64,000 bases of DNA from Leptospira bourretii. Its GTDB lineage: Bacteria > Spirochaetota > Leptospiria > Leptospirales > Leptospiraceae. Within the stretch, counting starts at the first letter, position 1; the number at the start of each line of letters is the position of its first letter. The stretch covers positions 62,001 through 126,000 of the forward strand of contig NZ_RQFW01000015.1 in assembly GCF_004770145.1 (NCBI RefSeq), read 5' to 3'. This document shows positions 18,905-26,997 of the stretch, one piece after another. A program made the position numbers and the translations under genes. The notes beneath the pieces are model-generated. The model had not been told where the DNA came from. It was given only the letters and a program-made list of their open reading frames with translations, and did no database searches.

Positions 18905-19306
18905 TTAGGCTTTGTACTCTCGTTTCACAATGGTTTTTACACCACCCCTAACATTATAATCTCCTACCACTTTGACATACATGGGATCCACAGCCGAAAC
19001 AAAGTCTTCGAGGATTTTGTTTACAACGTTTTCATGGAAAATTCCCACATTACGGTATGACATCATGTATTCTTTCAGTGATTTGAGCTCTACACATTTA
19101 TCCCTTGGGATATAATCGATATAAATGGTTCCGAAGTCGGGAAGGCCGGTTTTGGGGCAAACGGCAGTGAATTCTGGGATTGTGAATTCGATATTGTATT
19201 CTTTTCCGGCATAAACATTGGCAAACCATTCGATTTCCGGGGTTTTCCAGGACGGGATATGGTCTTGTTTGTCCTCGTAAGAAGATTCTGATTTTTTTTC
19301 CGACAT
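18905..19306 (-). CDS. queF: preQ1 synthase, NADPH-dependent 7-cyano-7-deazaguanine reductase
   Basis: 133 residues, the short (YkvM) form of QueF. Cys50 in FTAVCPKTGLPDFGT forms the thioimide with preQ0 and Asp57 is the general acid. The QueF motif appears as ELKSLKEYMMSYRN (residues 74-87), followed by FHENVVN. The enzyme reduces preQ0 to preQ1 for queuosine in tRNA anticodons. It is the first gene of a minus-strand operon with a SemiSWEET transporter and ferredoxin and faces guaA across 42 bp. I see no preQ1 riboswitch in that short gap. Confidence 0.95.
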   Translation of the reverse strand: MSEKKSESSYEDKQDHIPSWKTPEIEWFANVYAGKEYNIEFTIPEFTAVCPKTGLPDFGTIYIDYIPRDKCVELKSLKEYMMSYRNVGIFHENVVNKILEDFVSAVDPMYVKVVGDYNVRGGVKTIVKREYKA

Positions 19307-19348
19307 TTGTTTACCCCGACAATTGCAAAATTATTTTGGAATCATCCC

Positions 19349-21148
19349 ATGAAAAGTGATAAAAAAATTGCAGTCGTCGATTTCGGCGGTCAATACGCTC
19401 ACCTTATTGCATCCCGGATTCGTAGGCTTGGTGCCTATACAGAAATCCTTTCCAATGAAGAACCACTCTCTGTTTACGAGTCCTATGCTGGAATCATTCT
19501 TTCGGGTGGCCCTAGTAGTGTTTATGAAACTGGAGCCCCGCTTTTACCAGAAGGATTTTTCAAAACATCAGTTCCCATTTTAGGAATCTGTTATGGACAC
19601 CAACTTTTAATGAAGGCTCTTGGTGGAGAGGTGGTTTCTTCTAATTCAAAAGAATATGGACCTGCCATTTTAGAAATTCAAAATCCAGATTCCTTACTTT
19701 CGAAATCCCTTTCTCTCAAAACAAAAGTTTGGATGAGCCACGGGGATGAAGTGGTTCGTATGCCTGATGGATTTCAAATCGTTGCTTCTTCCGATAATTG
19801 TCGTTATGCGTTTGTTTCTAATGAGTCTAAAAAACAATTTGGAATCCAGTTTCATCCAGAAGTGACACACTCTGAGGAAGGAGAAGTTTTACTTCGTAAC
19901 TTTGTGAATCTTTGTAATGCTGGGTCCAGTTGGAGTATTTCACAGTTTCTGGAAGAACAAATCGCTGAACTACAAAAGAAAGTCCCTCCAGGTAAAAATG
20001 TTTTTTTACTCGTTTCGGGGGGTGTGGATTCTTCTGTAGCTTATTTACTTCTTGCCAAAGCTCTTGGGAAAGACCGGGTGAAGGGCCTACTTGTAGATAC
20101 AGGTTTTATGCGTAAAAACGAAGTGAAGGATTTGATGGACAACCTCCACCACGTTGGATTTGACCTTACCATTTGGGATGAAAGTGAAATTTTTTACAAA
20201 CATCTAAAATCAGAATTTGAACCAGAAAAAAAAAGACGTATTGTCGGTGATTTATTTTTAGAAGCACAAGGGAAAGCAACCGATTCCCTTGGTTTGGATT
20301 CGGAACATTGGCTCCTTGGCCAAGGAACCATTTACCCTGATACCATCGAATCTGGGGGAACCAAACATTCTCATAAAATCAAAACCCACCACAACCGTGT
20401 CCCTCAAATTGAAAAACTCATCCAAGAAGGTAAAATCATCGAACCCATCGCTGATTTGTATAAAGATGAAGTGAGAGAACTGGGTAGACTTCTTGGGCTA
20501 CCCGAACGTTGGATTGAAAGACATCCTTTTCCGGGTCCAGGACTTGTGGTGCGAATGATTGCCAGTCCAGAGACAAAACCACCTGTCATCGATTTTTCTG
20601 ATTTGGCTTTTACAAAGAAAAAAGCAGAAGTCAAAATTTTACCAATTCTTTCTGTTGGAGTCCAAGGCGACCAAAGAAGTTATGCCCACTGTGCTGTGTT
20701 AAATGACTTTACCACCAACTGGAATGAGTTAGATGAATGTGCTGTCGAAATCACTAATTTTAAAAAAGAAATCAACCGAGTGGTTTTTGCACCAGGGATC
20801 AGTCAATTTATCGGATCTTTTTTTTATACCAAACTGACATTAGATAAGGAACATTCAGACATCCTTCGTGATGCCGATGCCATAGTGAACCGAATCCTTT
20901 ATCAAGAGTCCATTCATACATCCATTTGGCAAATGCCTGTGGTTCTTGTTCCTGTGGGTTTACACGCAAATTCTTATGGGGTAGTGTTACGTCCAGTCGA
21001 ATCAACAGAGGCCATGACTGCCAATTTTTACGAAATGGATCGAAAGATTTTAAATCGTATCACCAAAGAATTGTTGGCTTTGCCACAGATTTCTTTGGTG
21101 TTATATGATCTCACTCACAAACCACCTGGAACGATTGAATGGGAGTGA
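19349..21148 (+). CDS. guaA: GMP synthetase (glutamine-hydrolysing), long eukaryote-like form
   Basis: 599 residues; the ATG at 19349 (MKSDKKIAVVDFGG) is preferred to an upstream TTG. The glutaminase domain has Cys81 in ILGICYGHQ and IQFHPEVTHSEEGE; the PP-loop LVSGGVDSSV opens the ATP pyrophosphatase near residue 222; the C-terminus ends KPPGTIEWE. The enzyme turns XMP into GMP. E. coli GuaA has about 525 residues. Here the dimerisation region is larger and contains ILSVGVQGDQRSYAH, NRVVFAPG and a QMPVVLVP strand in the order found in human GMPS. This is comparison from memory. It is divergent from queF. Confidence 0.95.
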   Translation: MKSDKKIAVVDFGGQYAHLIASRIRRLGAYTEILSNEEPLSVYESYAGIILSGGPSSVYETGAPLLPEGFFKTSVPILGICYGHQLLMKALGGEVVSSNSKEYGPAILEIQNPDSLLSKSLSLKTKVWMSHGDEVVRMPDGFQIVASSDNCRYAFVSNESKKQFGIQFHPEVTHSEEGEVLLRNFVNLCNAGSSWSISQFLEEQIAELQKKVPPGKNVFLLVSGGVDSSVAYLLLAKALGKDRVKGLLVDTGFMRKNEVKDLMDNLHHVGFDLTIWDESEIFYKHLKSEFEPEKKRRIVGDLFLEAQGKATDSLGLDSEHWLLGQGTIYPDTIESGGTKHSHKIKTHHNRVPQIEKLIQEGKIIEPIADLYKDEVRELGRLLGLPERWIERHPFPGPGLVVRMIASPETKPPVIDFSDLAFTKKKAEVKILPILSVGVQGDQRSYAHCAVLNDFTTNWNELDECAVEITNFKKEINRVVFAPGISQFIGSFFYTKLTLDKEHSDILRDADAIVNRILYQESIHTSIWQMPVVLVPVGLHANSYGVVLRPVESTEAMTANFYEMDRKILNRITKELLALPQISLVLYDLTHKPPGTIEWE

Positions 21149-21185
21149 AATTGATAGTTTTTAGTTTTTTTCTTTAAACAATGGT

Positions 21186-21596
21186 TTAAGGAAGAATGAT
21201 CCAGAGAAGGGCCATTCCACCGATGGCAAGTTCAGGTAACCTTCTTTGGATAAAACTTTGGTTTTCCGGATTTTCTTTTGGTTCCTCAGGATTTTTGGAT
21301 TCGGTCTTTGTCTCTTCCTTAGTTTCTTTGGAAGCAAATAGAGACCCAAAGAATCCTGGTTTTTCTTCTTTTGCCTCTTCCCAAACAACTGGAAGAACAA
21401 CTACGTCGACAGCCGTTTTTTTAAACGCTTGTTTGGTGCCGTCTTTAGATTCTACTAAAATAAAATTGGCAGTCGGAGAAGATGTTTTTACGTTCTCCAT
21501 TACCTCTTTGCTTGCTTTTACTGTCACTGTGTCCGCATACGAATTTTGGGCAAGGAGCACTAAAATGGATACAGTGAGAAAGTTCATTCGGTTCAT
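21186..21596 (-). CDS. unknown small membrane-anchored exported protein
   Basis: 136 residues, not recognised. A signal peptide (MNRMNFLTVSILVLLAQNSYA, cleavage before DTV) is followed by a small beta-rich part (DTVTVKASKEVMENVK, ANFILVESKDGTKQAF). A low-complexity acidic/lysine linker spans about residues 88-117, and a hydrophobic tail (LAIGGMALLWIILP) may anchor the C-terminus. It lies convergent to guaA and upstream of a tRNA pair on the opposite strand. Base composition is like its neighbours. The ATG codons at 21596 and 21587 both keep the signal intact. Confidence 0.65.
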   Translation of the reverse strand: MNRMNFLTVSILVLLAQNSYADTVTVKASKEVMENVKTSSPTANFILVESKDGTKQAFKKTAVDVVVLPVVWEEAKEEKPGFFGSLFASKETKEETKTESKNPEEPKENPENQSFIQRRLPELAIGGMALLWIILP

Positions 21597-21684
21597 AATT
21601 ACAGCCCATCTGTTTTCGGACCTTAGGCAATTTGATTTTTGAGCGAAATGTTACAATCCGATGAAAAGTGAATTCAGTTTCCAT

Positions 21685-21712
21685 TTGACACCAGGCCTTC
21701 CCATTTTAGCCT
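21685..21712 (+). promoter_or_regulatory. sigma-70-type promoter for the tRNA-Cys/tRNA-Leu unit
   Basis: A consensus TTGACA -35 box (21685-21690) is followed 16 bp later by TAGCCT (21707-21712), a partial -10 match. tRNA-Cys begins 17 bases further on, the right distance for a short 5' leader. The -10 choice is uncertain. Confidence 0.5.
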
Positions 21713-21728
21713 ATCCAAAGTCACGATT

Positions 21729-21799
<71 letters not shown>

Positions 21800-21813
21800 A
21801 TCACTGAATATTC

Positions 21814-21897
21814 GCCTGGATGGTGGAACTGGTAGACACACAGGACTTAAAATCCTGTGGGAGTAATCCCGTGCGGGTTCGATTCCCGCTCCAGGTA
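21814..21897 (+). tRNA. tRNA-Leu (UAA)
   Basis: An 84-nt class II tRNA starting GCCTGGA, with a long variable arm (GGGAGTAATCCCGT) and TAA anticodon in GGACTTAAAATCC. The 3' strand TCCAGGT pairs with the 5' strand with one G-U at position 1, and A is the discriminator. It follows tRNA-Cys by 14 bp and is likely made from the same transcript; no CCA is encoded. Confidence 0.96.
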
Positions 21898-21943
21898 TGA
21901 ATCGAACGACTACGAGCGAAAGAAATGGTAGCGACCCCGCGTA

Positions 21944-22077
21944 GGCTTTATAAAAGCCGAAGGCGAAGTTGGCCGTAAGGCCAAGGGTGGATGGAGCGTG
22001 AAGCCATTTTTCTGAGGACAGGATGTCCGAAGTCGCGAGTAGGACGGGCTGAGATCGAAAGGCCAGGATGGCCGAAG
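21944..22077 (+). repeat. cluster of four small hairpins after tRNA-Leu
   Basis: Four short perfect hairpins lie in a row: GGCTTT-ATA-AAAGCC (21944-21958), TTGGCC-GTAA-GGCCAA (21969-21984), GGACA-GGA-TGTCC (22016-22028) and GGCCA-GGA-TGGCC (22061-22073). The first, third and fourth are followed at once by GAAG. The last two are imperfect copies whose stem change is compensated on both sides. An open frame on the minus strand across this region and the tRNAs is an antisense shadow. The cluster may be an intergenic repeat family or a processed tail; function is unknown. Confidence 0.5.
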
Positions 22078-22170
22078 TTTGAAGCGATTCCCTCAGGGCT
22101 TTCCTAATCAAACCAAACTTAATTCAAGCATCTCTTACTTCTTAACAACTTTACGCTCTTCTCGCGCTAA

Positions 22171-24066
22171 CTAGTCGCAATTCCCAGAAATTTCGATTCG
22201 TGGAAGAAATGGATTTCCCCCTTTCCAAGAAAATAAAAATCCAAAATCAACAAATTCAATCCCCTTTCCAAGAGATTCTAAATACTCTTTTGGATGGACT
22301 TGGATTTTTTGGATTTGTTTTGAATTGAAAAAAATTTCCTTTTTTACAATTCTCTCTGCTTGGACTTTATACTCTTTGTCCTGGTCAAAGCTCTCCCGTT
22401 TGCGAATTTCAAGTTCGAATGTTTCAGGAAGTTTTCCATCATCGGGAAGGTCTTCCCAATGGATCAGGAATCCAACGGGGTTTTCTCTGACAAGGGCTCT
22501 TTGATTGAAATTGGTATTGTGGTCCAAACAACCAGCCAGTTTAAAATAAAATTCCTTGGTTCCCGTAGGAAGTGCGATAGGGACCATCGAATTCATCGAA
22601 GATTGGGCAAAGGGAGATGGAAAGTTATGTTCTGTGCGAGTCCTATGAAAAAAAAGATCCTTGGCAGGTGTTTTTGTCAAATAAAGGGCCCCTAAACTAG
22701 AAATCAAAATCCAGAAAAATAGAATTCCATACACTTTGATTTGACCCTTTTGTATAAAATTCTTCTTTCTTTCTTTTTTTCTAATCGAAGTCGAAGGAAG
22801 TAAAATCAAAAGACCAAGAAAGGGAAGTAATACTTCATCATCTAACAGAAAACATTGGAAACTTCCTGCAAAAATGACGCTGAAAAAACCTAAATAAAAA
22901 AGATTATTTTTGCCAACTTGTAAGATTCTTTTTGTGATCCAATATAGAAAACTAAGATAAGCTACAACTGAAGTAATACCACCTAAAATCCAAAAATGCA
23001 GAAAATCAAAATGGGCGTGCGATTTGGGTGTGATCGACAAATCATAATAGAGTTCCGGTAACTCTTTCACCAGAGGTGTCGCTTGGGTGATAAATTCTTT
23101 TGGATAATTACCTGATCCAATTCCAAAAAGATAATTTTCTTTTAAAATTGCAAAATTCATTTTATGAATCCAAACTCGTTGGTTCTCTAACGAACGTTTA
23201 GCGAATAGATCGTCAATGGCTCTTTGGAAAAGCCAATTGTTTTGGTAGAGAAGAAAAAGGATCCCGGCAATTCCCAAAATCCCCAGGCTAAGTACCGGTA
23301 GGTATTTTTTGATTTGTAACTTTTTTTGTAAGGAAAGAAGTAAGATTCCAAAAAGGAGTCCAAACCAAATGGAACGACTTTGGTTGAGGAAAAGTAAAAA
23401 GAATCCAACCAAACTCAATGTGAGGAATCCAAACCTGTAAAAAAAGGAGTTTGTTTTTTTTCTCGCAATTTGGAAGGATCGAAAGGTTCTCTCCCAAATG
23501 GAAGGGAGATAGATGGCAAGTAAGCCTCCGTAAGTGAGATGGGTACTTTGGAATCCAATTGGCAAATAAAGAGAAAGTTTTTCCCAAAGGACAACAAGAA
23601 GGTGTGGAAGTCTCCTTCCTTCCGTGTATTGGAATCCATCCATTACGAAAGGTGCCAGACGATACGGTGATACCAAGGAGAGGATTCCTGAAAGAAGGAG
23701 AAAGAAGGCTCCGAGCCGTACCGCCTGTTTTAACCTAGTTTTTTCTCGGTAAGAGAGCCTTGTATGGTGCAGCAATAAAAAGGCCATCCAAACATCTCCA
23801 AATTCGGAGCGGAAAATGGTTTGTTTCCAGTTAGTTTGGTCCCAATCGAATACTGGGGTAAAAAGAAAGCTAATGTAGAGAAGAATCAAAAAAAGAACCA
23901 GAGACTCGAATTTAGGAAATTCTCTTTTTTGTATGCAGTCCAAGAACAAAAAGAATAGGGAGGCCCCTGCCAAAATTTGACAAAGGCTAATCGAAAAGGG
24001 GGAAAGAACGAAAAAAAGGTATAGAAAAACAACGGAAATCTTATGAAATGTTTCTTTCCCAATCAT
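22171..24066 (-). CDS. O-antigen ligase/polymerase-like membrane protein
   Basis: 631 residues with about eleven membrane segments in the first ~430 residues, then a C-terminal region of about 190 residues that looks extracytoplasmic. A large loop with SHAHFDFLHFWILGG near residue 345 and the QSRSIWFGLLFGILL segment are typical of the Wzy_C (O-antigen ligase and polymerase) superfamily, which handles undecaprenyl-linked glycans at the periplasmic face. Whether it ligates to lipid A core or polymerises cannot be told. The extra C-terminal domain (GTKEFYFKLAG, beta-rich) is longer than in most family members. It is divergent from a WaaE-like glycosyltransferase 30 bp away. Confidence 0.85.
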   Translation of the reverse strand: MIGKETFHKISVVFLYLFFVLSPFSISLCQILAGASLFFLFLDCIQKREFPKFESLVLFLILLYISFLFTPVFDWDQTNWKQTIFRSEFGDVWMAFLLLHHTRLSYREKTRLKQAVRLGAFFLLLSGILSLVSPYRLAPFVMDGFQYTEGRRLPHLLVVLWEKLSLYLPIGFQSTHLTYGGLLAIYLPSIWERTFRSFQIARKKTNSFFYRFGFLTLSLVGFFLLFLNQSRSIWFGLLFGILLLSLQKKLQIKKYLPVLSLGILGIAGILFLLYQNNWLFQRAIDDLFAKRSLENQRVWIHKMNFAILKENYLFGIGSGNYPKEFITQATPLVKELPELYYDLSITPKSHAHFDFLHFWILGGITSVVAYLSFLYWITKRILQVGKNNLFYLGFFSVIFAGSFQCFLLDDEVLLPFLGLLILLPSTSIRKKERKKNFIQKGQIKVYGILFFWILISSLGALYLTKTPAKDLFFHRTRTEHNFPSPFAQSSMNSMVPIALPTGTKEFYFKLAGCLDHNTNFNQRALVRENPVGFLIHWEDLPDDGKLPETFELEIRKRESFDQDKEYKVQAERIVKKEIFFNSKQIQKIQVHPKEYLESLGKGIEFVDFGFLFSWKGGNPFLPRIEISGNCD

Positions 24067-24096
24067 ATTTGGTTCAAAGAATAGGTTTTAACTCCT

Positions 24097-24918
24097 ATGG
24101 AAGGCAAGAGAAAAAGAAAATTGTCGGTGGCCATCATCACCTTCAATGAAGAAAAAAATATCGGAGATTGTATCCGTTCCGTCGAGACCGTTGCCGACGA
24201 AATCATTGTTTTGGACTCCTTAAGTACTGATCGTACAAAAGAAATTGCGACTTCCTTTTCCAAAGTAAAATTTTATGAATCCCCATTTCCTGGCCATGTG
24301 GAGCAAAAAAACAAAGCCATTGGATTTTGTTCCCATGATTGGATATTGTCATTGGATGCCGATGAACGTGCAAATGAAACATTGGTTCGGTCCATCCATG
24401 CCTTTTTGGAATCAGATGCGATCCATGCCAATGGATTTAAAATTGCAAGATTAACCTACCACTTGGGACGATGGATTCGTCATAGTGGTTGGTATCCTCT
24501 TCGCCGGTTTCGTTTATTCCAAAAAAATTCGGCCACTTGGGTGGGAGAAAATCCTCATGATTATATTGAACTCAAACCAGGTTCTGTTGGAAAAATAATG
24601 AAAGGAGATATCCTTCATTATAGTTTTACAGATTTTAGTCACCAAATTACCACCATCAATCAGTTTTCCAGTATTGTTGCTTATACTCGTTATGCGAAAG
24701 GAGAGAGATTCTCTCTTGCGAAAACCATTCTGAAACCTTTTGGTAAATTTTTAGAAATTTATATTTTTAAATTTGGTTTTTTGGATGGAATCCCAGGGCT
24801 TTGGATTGCCATTGCCTCTTCCTTTTCAACCTTTCTGAAATATGCTAAGTTGTATGAACTAGACAGAAAACAAATAGAACGCCCTTCTAATATTAGAAAA
24901 GAATATGGCAAAAACTAA
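24097..24918 (+). CDS. family 2 glycosyltransferase, WaaE/KdtX-like (LPS core)
   Basis: 273 residues. A Rossmann-like GT-A start (LSVAIITFNEEKNIGDC, residues 9-25), the early DSLSTDRT loop, and a DAD nucleotide-metal motif at residues 87-89 (ILSLDADERAN) identify a family 2 transferase. WHPH is not present, but LGRWIRHSGWYPLRRFRLF near residue 128 is the hallmark seen in WaaE-type enzymes that add a hexose to LPS core heptose. It probably sits on the inner face of the membrane and works with gmhA further down the run. It overlaps the next gene by 14 bp. Confidence 0.85.
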   Translation: MEGKRKRKLSVAIITFNEEKNIGDCIRSVETVADEIIVLDSLSTDRTKEIATSFSKVKFYESPFPGHVEQKNKAIGFCSHDWILSLDADERANETLVRSIHAFLESDAIHANGFKIARLTYHLGRWIRHSGWYPLRRFRLFQKNSATWVGENPHDYIELKPGSVGKIMKGDILHYSFTDFSHQITTINQFSSIVAYTRYAKGERFSLAKTILKPFGKFLEIYIFKFGFLDGIPGLWIAIASSFSTFLKYAKLYELDRKQIERPSNIRKEYGKN

Positions 24919-25678
24919 AAAACCATCCAAACCTGGTTTATTCTCCTGGTTCTTCCGTTTTTTCAGTTCGAAGGGGAAGGCAGAAGACCAAGACCCGGCA
25001 AAAAGAAAAAAAGAACCAAAAACATTTTCTATGGAATGGGCAGTCGCCGTTGATAATTGGAAAAAGAAACTCCGCACAAAACAAGTGAGTTCCGGTGTGG
25101 TGATTGAATCCCCCAAGTTTCGCTTAACAAAAACAAACGAGAAACTATTCCGCGCAGAAGGATTGGATTATTCTTTGATCCTTGTCACAGGAAACCATTT
25201 GTATAAAAATAAAGAAGAAAAATGGTCTGGCGTTTTGTTTGTGGATGAAGGGGAATTGAATCAAAATCTTTCGAAGGATCTCTCTGGACTCGATGGATTA
25301 CTTTCTTCACTTTCTATTCCGAAAACTGATTTATTTTTAGATACAAATGCTCCAAAAGATGATTGGCGAGTTGTCCTTTCTTGGGAGAGATTTTGGAAAG
25401 AACAATTGGTTTTGCATATGAAGCCAAATGCAATGGCACTTGCGATGCTTGCCATTGGTGAAGAATGTCGGATTTTTTTTGAATCGGTGGCTACGGAAAG
25501 ACAAAAGAAACTCGTAAGAGACGAACTATTCTATCTGAATCTTGGAAACACAGACCAAAATAATCCTTATTCAAAAGCTAAAAACTTGTATGGATTTGGG
25601 ACTGCACTGATCGAGTTCGGGAATGCTGTGAATGCAATCAAAGAAAGAAGGGATAAAGAACAAAACCATGGATCATAA
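24905..25678 (+). CDS. unknown cytoplasmic protein in the LPS gene run
   Basis: 257 residues, not recognised. The start is basic and aromatic ([16 protein letters not shown], residues 9-24), a possible amphipathic membrane-surface helix, followed by a lysine-rich linker. The remainder looks globular and soluble, with [16 protein letters not shown] near residue 91 and [16 protein letters not shown] near residue 155. It overlaps the upstream glycosyltransferase by 14 bp and downstream gmhA by 11 bp; such tight packing suggests a job tied to LPS assembly, but that is context only. Confidence 0.75.
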   Translation: MAKTKKPSKPGLFSWFFRFFSSKGKAEDQDPAKRKKEPKTFSMEWAVAVDNWKKKLRTKQVSSGVVIESPKFRLTKTNEKLFRAEGLDYSLILVTGNHLYKNKEEKWSGVLFVDEGELNQNLSKDLSGLDGLLSSLSIPKTDLFLDTNAPKDDWRVVLSWERFWKEQLVLHMKPNAMALAMLAIGEECRIFFESVATERQKKLVRDELFYLNLGNTDQNNPYSKAKNLYGFGTALIEFGNAVNAIKERRDKEQNHGS

Positions 25679-26255
25679 ATCGCTCATCCAAACACAAATC
25701 GAAGATTCAATTGCCGTAAAACAAAGTTTATTACCGGGACTTTTGCCATCCATTGAAGCTGCGGGAAAACTTCTGACAGAGTCACTGAGACAAAATGGAT
25801 TATTGTATTTTTGTGGAAATGGTGGATCAAGTTGTGATGCCTCTCATATTGCCGCAGAGCTTGTGGTTCGTTATAAGTCGGGGAATGAAAGAAAAGCCAT
25901 TCCCGCATTAGCTTTAAATAGTGACCAAGCAGTTCTTACTGCTTGTTCGAACGATTATGGTTACGAATATGTTTTTCAAAGGCAAGTTCAGGCATTTGGA
26001 AAACCGTCAGATGTATTTGTAGGACTCACCACTTCTGGAAATTCGCAAAACATTATTTTGGCGGTAGAGGAAGCAAAAAAAATTGGAATGAAGGTTGTTC
26101 TATTTTTAGGTGGAGATGGTGGAAAACTAAAAGGAAAGGCAGATGTAGAAATCATTGTCCCATCTAAGGTTACTGCTCGGATCCAAGAATGCCATATTCT
26201 GATTGGTCATATCCTTTGTAGTATCATAGAAAAGGAACTCTTTGGGCTCGACTGA
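25668..26255 (+). CDS. gmhA: phosphoheptose isomerase
   Basis: 195 residues with the SIS fold. [18 protein letters not shown] (residues 48-65) is the GmhA phosphate-binding loop, with the catalytic Glu (in AAEL, near 64) and a histidine further on ([11 protein letters not shown]). The enzyme converts sedoheptulose 7-phosphate to D-glycero-D-manno-heptose 7-phosphate, the first step to the LPS heptose. I chose the ATG at 25668 (MDHKSL). The kinase and adenylyltransferase steps are encoded about 23 kb away (rfaE1, rfaE2). Confidence 0.92.
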   Translation: MDHKSLIQTQIEDSIAVKQSLLPGLLPSIEAAGKLLTESLRQNGLLYFCGNGGSSCDASHIAAELVVRYKSGNERKAIPALALNSDQAVLTACSNDYGYEYVFQRQVQAFGKPSDVFVGLTTSGNSQNIILAVEEAKKIGMKVVLFLGGDGGKLKGKADVEIIVPSKVTARIQECHILIGHILCSIIEKELFGLD

Positions 26256-26997
26256 ATTTCCTGCTGTCCAAATCAAAGATGCTACCATTACCACTAAGGA
26301 TGGGAAAAAGATTTGGAATGGAATTTCTTTGGAAATTCCCAAGGGCATTGTCTATGGTGTGATCGGTGAGTCGGGATCAGGAAAATCAACATTAGGATTT
26401 TCGCTTTTTGGTATGGTTCCGGAAGGTTGCCAAATGACATATAAAACCTTTTCTGTATTAGGCGAAGATGTAACTCACCTTAATTTTTGTTCTAAGTTGT
26501 TTATGGTGCCACAAAATCCTAATTGGGCCTTTCATCCTTTCCGAACCATTGAAGCACAAATCGAAGATTTTTTTAAATTATCAAAATTGAAAACGATCCA
26601 TTTCGAATCTTTGTTTCAAATTTGGGATCGTTTGTCCATTCCGAGAAATCACTGGAAAAAATATGCAAAGACTTTATCCGGAGGAGAGAAACAAAGGATT
26701 CTCCTTTCCCTTGCTTTTTTACGTACGCCTGAGATTCTCGTTTTAGATGAACCAACCACGGGTCTCGATGCTTTTTCCGAAAAAATTGTTCTAGAAACCG
26801 TCCAAAACCTTGCAAAAATGGGGATGACAGTTGTTTTTATTACACATGAGCTTCGGATCGTCGAAAGTCTGACCTCTCAAGTTACGATAATGAAACAAGG
26901 TGAAGTTGTTGAAACCATTCCGGTTTTAAACCACAACCTGGAGCCAAAAACAGAATATGGAAAACAACTTAAGGAAGCATCTTTACTCTTTCAGTAA
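26242..26997 (+). CDS. orphan ABC-transporter ATPase (DppD/OppD-like)
   Basis: 251 residues, TTG start overlapping gmhA by 14 bp. Walker [10 protein letters not shown] (42-50), signature LSGGEKQR (145-152), Walker B ILVLDEP (165-171) and the switch histidine in VVFITHEL are all intact. It resembles the ATPase subunits of dipeptide and nickel importers but lacks their C-terminal extension, and no permease or binding protein lies beside it. The last 41 bp overlap the following FHA-protein gene in a different frame. The partner must be elsewhere, or the ATPase works with the membrane protein encoded next. Confidence 0.88.
   Translation: MGSTEFPAVQIKDATITTKDGKKIWNGISLEIPKGIVYGVIGESGSGKSTLGFSLFGMVPEGCQMTYKTFSVLGEDVTHLNFCSKLFMVPQNPNWAFHPFRTIEAQIEDFFKLSKLKTIHFESLFQIWDRLSIPRNHWKKYAKTLSGGEKQRILLSLAFLRTPEILVLDEPTTGLDAFSEKIVLETVQNLAKMGMTVVFITHELRIVESLTSQVTIMKQGEVVETIPVLNHNLEPKTEYGKQLKEASLLFQ

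Noticed and set aside
19307..19348. preQ1 riboswitch before queF or a guanine riboswitch before guaA
   Set aside because: The divergent gap has only 42 bp and shows neither the aptamer stems nor the conserved loops.
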